Source: an uncultured Acetatifactor sp. (lineage in GTDB: Bacteria; Bacillota; Clostridia; Lachnospirales; Lachnospiraceae). Taken from it: a stretch of DNA of 64,000 bases. The stretch's first letter is position 1; each line of letters begins with the position of its first letter. Under the pieces are notes generated by a model. The model ran no database searches and was not told the DNA's origin. It saw only the letters and a list, made by a program, of their open reading frames with translations. The stretch covers positions 1 to 64,000 of the forward strand of contig CANQEV010000007.1 of NCBI GenBank assembly GCA_947595925.1. Direction: 5' to 3'. Of the stretch, positions 62,769 through 64,000 are shown piece by piece. The position numbers were made by a program, and so were the translations under genes.

Positions 62769-63829
62769 GGCCAGGCCTCCTTATCTTTTTTCGTTAGTGA
62801 GTAGCTGGAATGCTCCATGCGGACTGGTTCACAGGCCAGAAGAACCCGCATACGGAAGTTTTCAAAATCATGCATCCCACAGGCATTGCGCTTGATCTCT
62901 TTGATCCTGCGGTTAAGCTCTTCGCAGGAGATGTTGGATTTTCCATACTTCCAGGCATTCAGGATCCCTCTGCGGAAACGCTGGATGCTGCTGGCGGCGC
63001 GGCGCAGCTCCGGGACTTCGGAAGAGAGATGCCGGGTAATCCATTCGGAGAGCAGGAGGCGCTGGATGGAAAGCTGTGGTTCCTGGAAGATCGTATGGAA
63101 GTCCTGAAGGGTGTCATACATGCAGCGGATGTCAGGGGAAAGGTCGAAGATCCTGTTGAGACGCTGGAGCTTCTGCCAGGCATGGCTTTTCCAGTAGGAT
63201 TCCTGGTTCTGCCCAGCGGTATTGAGCAGGCGGGAGGAATGCTTGAGGAGGGTATAAGAGACGGTATCGCCTTGAAAGTGGAAGGCATTCTGGATGCGGA
63301 TCCGCAGGTTATCCATACGCTGGTTTAGCAGGTAAATGACATGGAAGTTGTCATAGCAAACGACGGCCCTGGGGAATGCGAACCGCCCAATCCCGGACGA
63401 GTTTCTTTATCACAGAAAGGACAATATCGTTGGTGGAGAAGGTATTCACAGCGACATCATGGACGGAAGCAACGGTACTACTGAGCCTTGAGCAGATGGA
63501 GAAGAGGCGAGTGGAGATGCTGAGGCAGGGGGGACAAAGTAAAGCTGGAAAGTAAAAAACCTGCCGCAGTCTTTACAGGTAAAACGGCAGGGATTGAAGG
63601 GAAGAAGGATGCAGCTGACATCCGTGTTTGCAGAGTGGCAGACGGTGACGGGCCTGGCCTTACCCTTGGAGACGGAATGGCAGCTGCTGCAGGAAGGGCA
63701 GGGTGAGTCCAGGGGCTTGGGATAAAAGATGAAAAGCTCGGTGGAGTGGTAATGGCGGACAGCCTTGGAAATGTGAGTTTCCGCGGACAGAGGCGGATCC
63801 GGTTGTGTTACTGGGATATACGCAGGCAT
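62765..63829 (-). pseudogene. ISL3-family transposase, frameshifted
   Basis: The minus strand shows the N-terminal zinc-finger segment CPSCSSCHSVSKGKARPVTV and CRFTCKDCGRFFTF, then after frame breaks NTFSTNDIVLSVIKKLVRDW, RAVVCYDNFHVIYLLNQRMD and the C-terminal CEELNRRIKEIKRNACGMHD, FENFRMRVLL, all typical of ISL3 transposases. The single ORF 62765..63316 holds only the last 183 residues. At least two frame changes, near 63340 and 63440, disable it. The end motif, N-R-R-I-K-x-I-K-R, is the family's DDE tail. Confidence 0.8.
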
Positions 63830-64000
63830 CAGTATTGCAAACCGCCGCAGAGTCTGAAGAAAAGCGGGAGAGAAGGACAGAAATGAACAAAGGGCCCGGA
63901 TAGAATATGGAGATAAGCGGAAGGTGAGGCACTGGAAGAAGTTTTATGCAGAATGCATCCCCCCTCAAGAAGCAGAAGGGCTTTAAGGAATCGAGAGGAT
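63830..64000. other. Window end, IS flank
   Basis: No further gene can be supported here. The bases may belong to the left flank of the ISL3 element or to the host. The window ends before this can be seen. Confidence 0.3.

Noticed and set aside
1-64000. CRISPR arrays, tRNA or rRNA genes
   Set aside because: No regularly spaced repeats and no tRNA or rRNA features were seen by eye on either strand. A tRNAscan or CRISPR search was not possible here.

Overview
The window looks like a chromosomal segment of a fairly GC-rich member of the Clostridia, most likely Lachnospiraceae-like. This is inferred from gene order and family types, not from a marker gene: a type II fatty-acid operon using FabK and a fused AccD-AccA, a yicC-gmk-rpoZ-rimO-pgsA-cinA-recA-recX-rny block, a SpoIIM-like protein typical of spore formers, and a LoaP-type antiterminator in a polysaccharide locus. 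No rRNA, tRNA, CRISPR array or phage module was seen.

Layout. 1-3250: a patchwork of gene remnants (tails of a nitrilase-like and an alpha/beta-hydrolase-like gene), one unknown membrane protein and two XRE regulators. 3267-8723 (minus strand): an unrelated lipoprotein, then a carbohydrate-type ABC importer read ATPase, two permeases, binding protein. 8990-17809 (plus): acpP-fabK-fabD-fabG-fabF-fabZ-accDA-NPD flavoprotein-fabH-fabT, with FabT-type operators over and after its promoter; accB and accC are absent. 17832-19643 (minus): rqcH. 19868-22147: TetR regulator with an ABC exporter pair. 22219-26107: a short leader ORF and hairpin, then two tandem ATPases of the COG3044/PF09818 family. 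26253-33727: a truncated AraC-GGDEF protein, an orphan Mod-type DNA methyltransferase, a MoxR-DUF58-transglutaminase operon and an MBL-fold hydrolase. 33887-44037: housekeeping genes (RpoD-like sigma factor, yicC, gmk, rpoZ, rimO, pgsA, cinA, recA, recX, rny), with LexA boxes at recA. 44261-50821: a PLP aminotransferase, a SpoIIM-like protein, DAHP synthase, an SNF2 helicase and a GH130 enzyme.

51022-61689 is a surface-polysaccharide locus: a priming sugar transferase, a structured leader with a terminator, LoaP, rfbF, rfbG, a DRE-TIM aldolase, a GT8 glycosyltransferase, a second aldolase, a TPP-dependent enzyme and an SDR. Base composition falls towards AT-rich along this region. Between the aldolases lie an insertion-sequence relic and the tail of a second, dead rfbG, so the locus appears to have been rebuilt from modules. 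IS110-type and ISL3-type relics close the window on the right.

The most interesting candidate system is the CDP-sugar set. RfbF and RfbG would make CDP-4-keto-6-deoxyglucose. A TPP enzyme plus SDR could then add and reduce a two-carbon or longer branch, as YerE and YerF do for yersiniose, with the two aldolases handling a 2-oxo-acid donor. This is a hypothesis from gene content. Second in interest are the LoaP leader RNA, whose terminator competes with an upstream fold, and the tandem COG3044 ATPases behind an attenuator-like leader.
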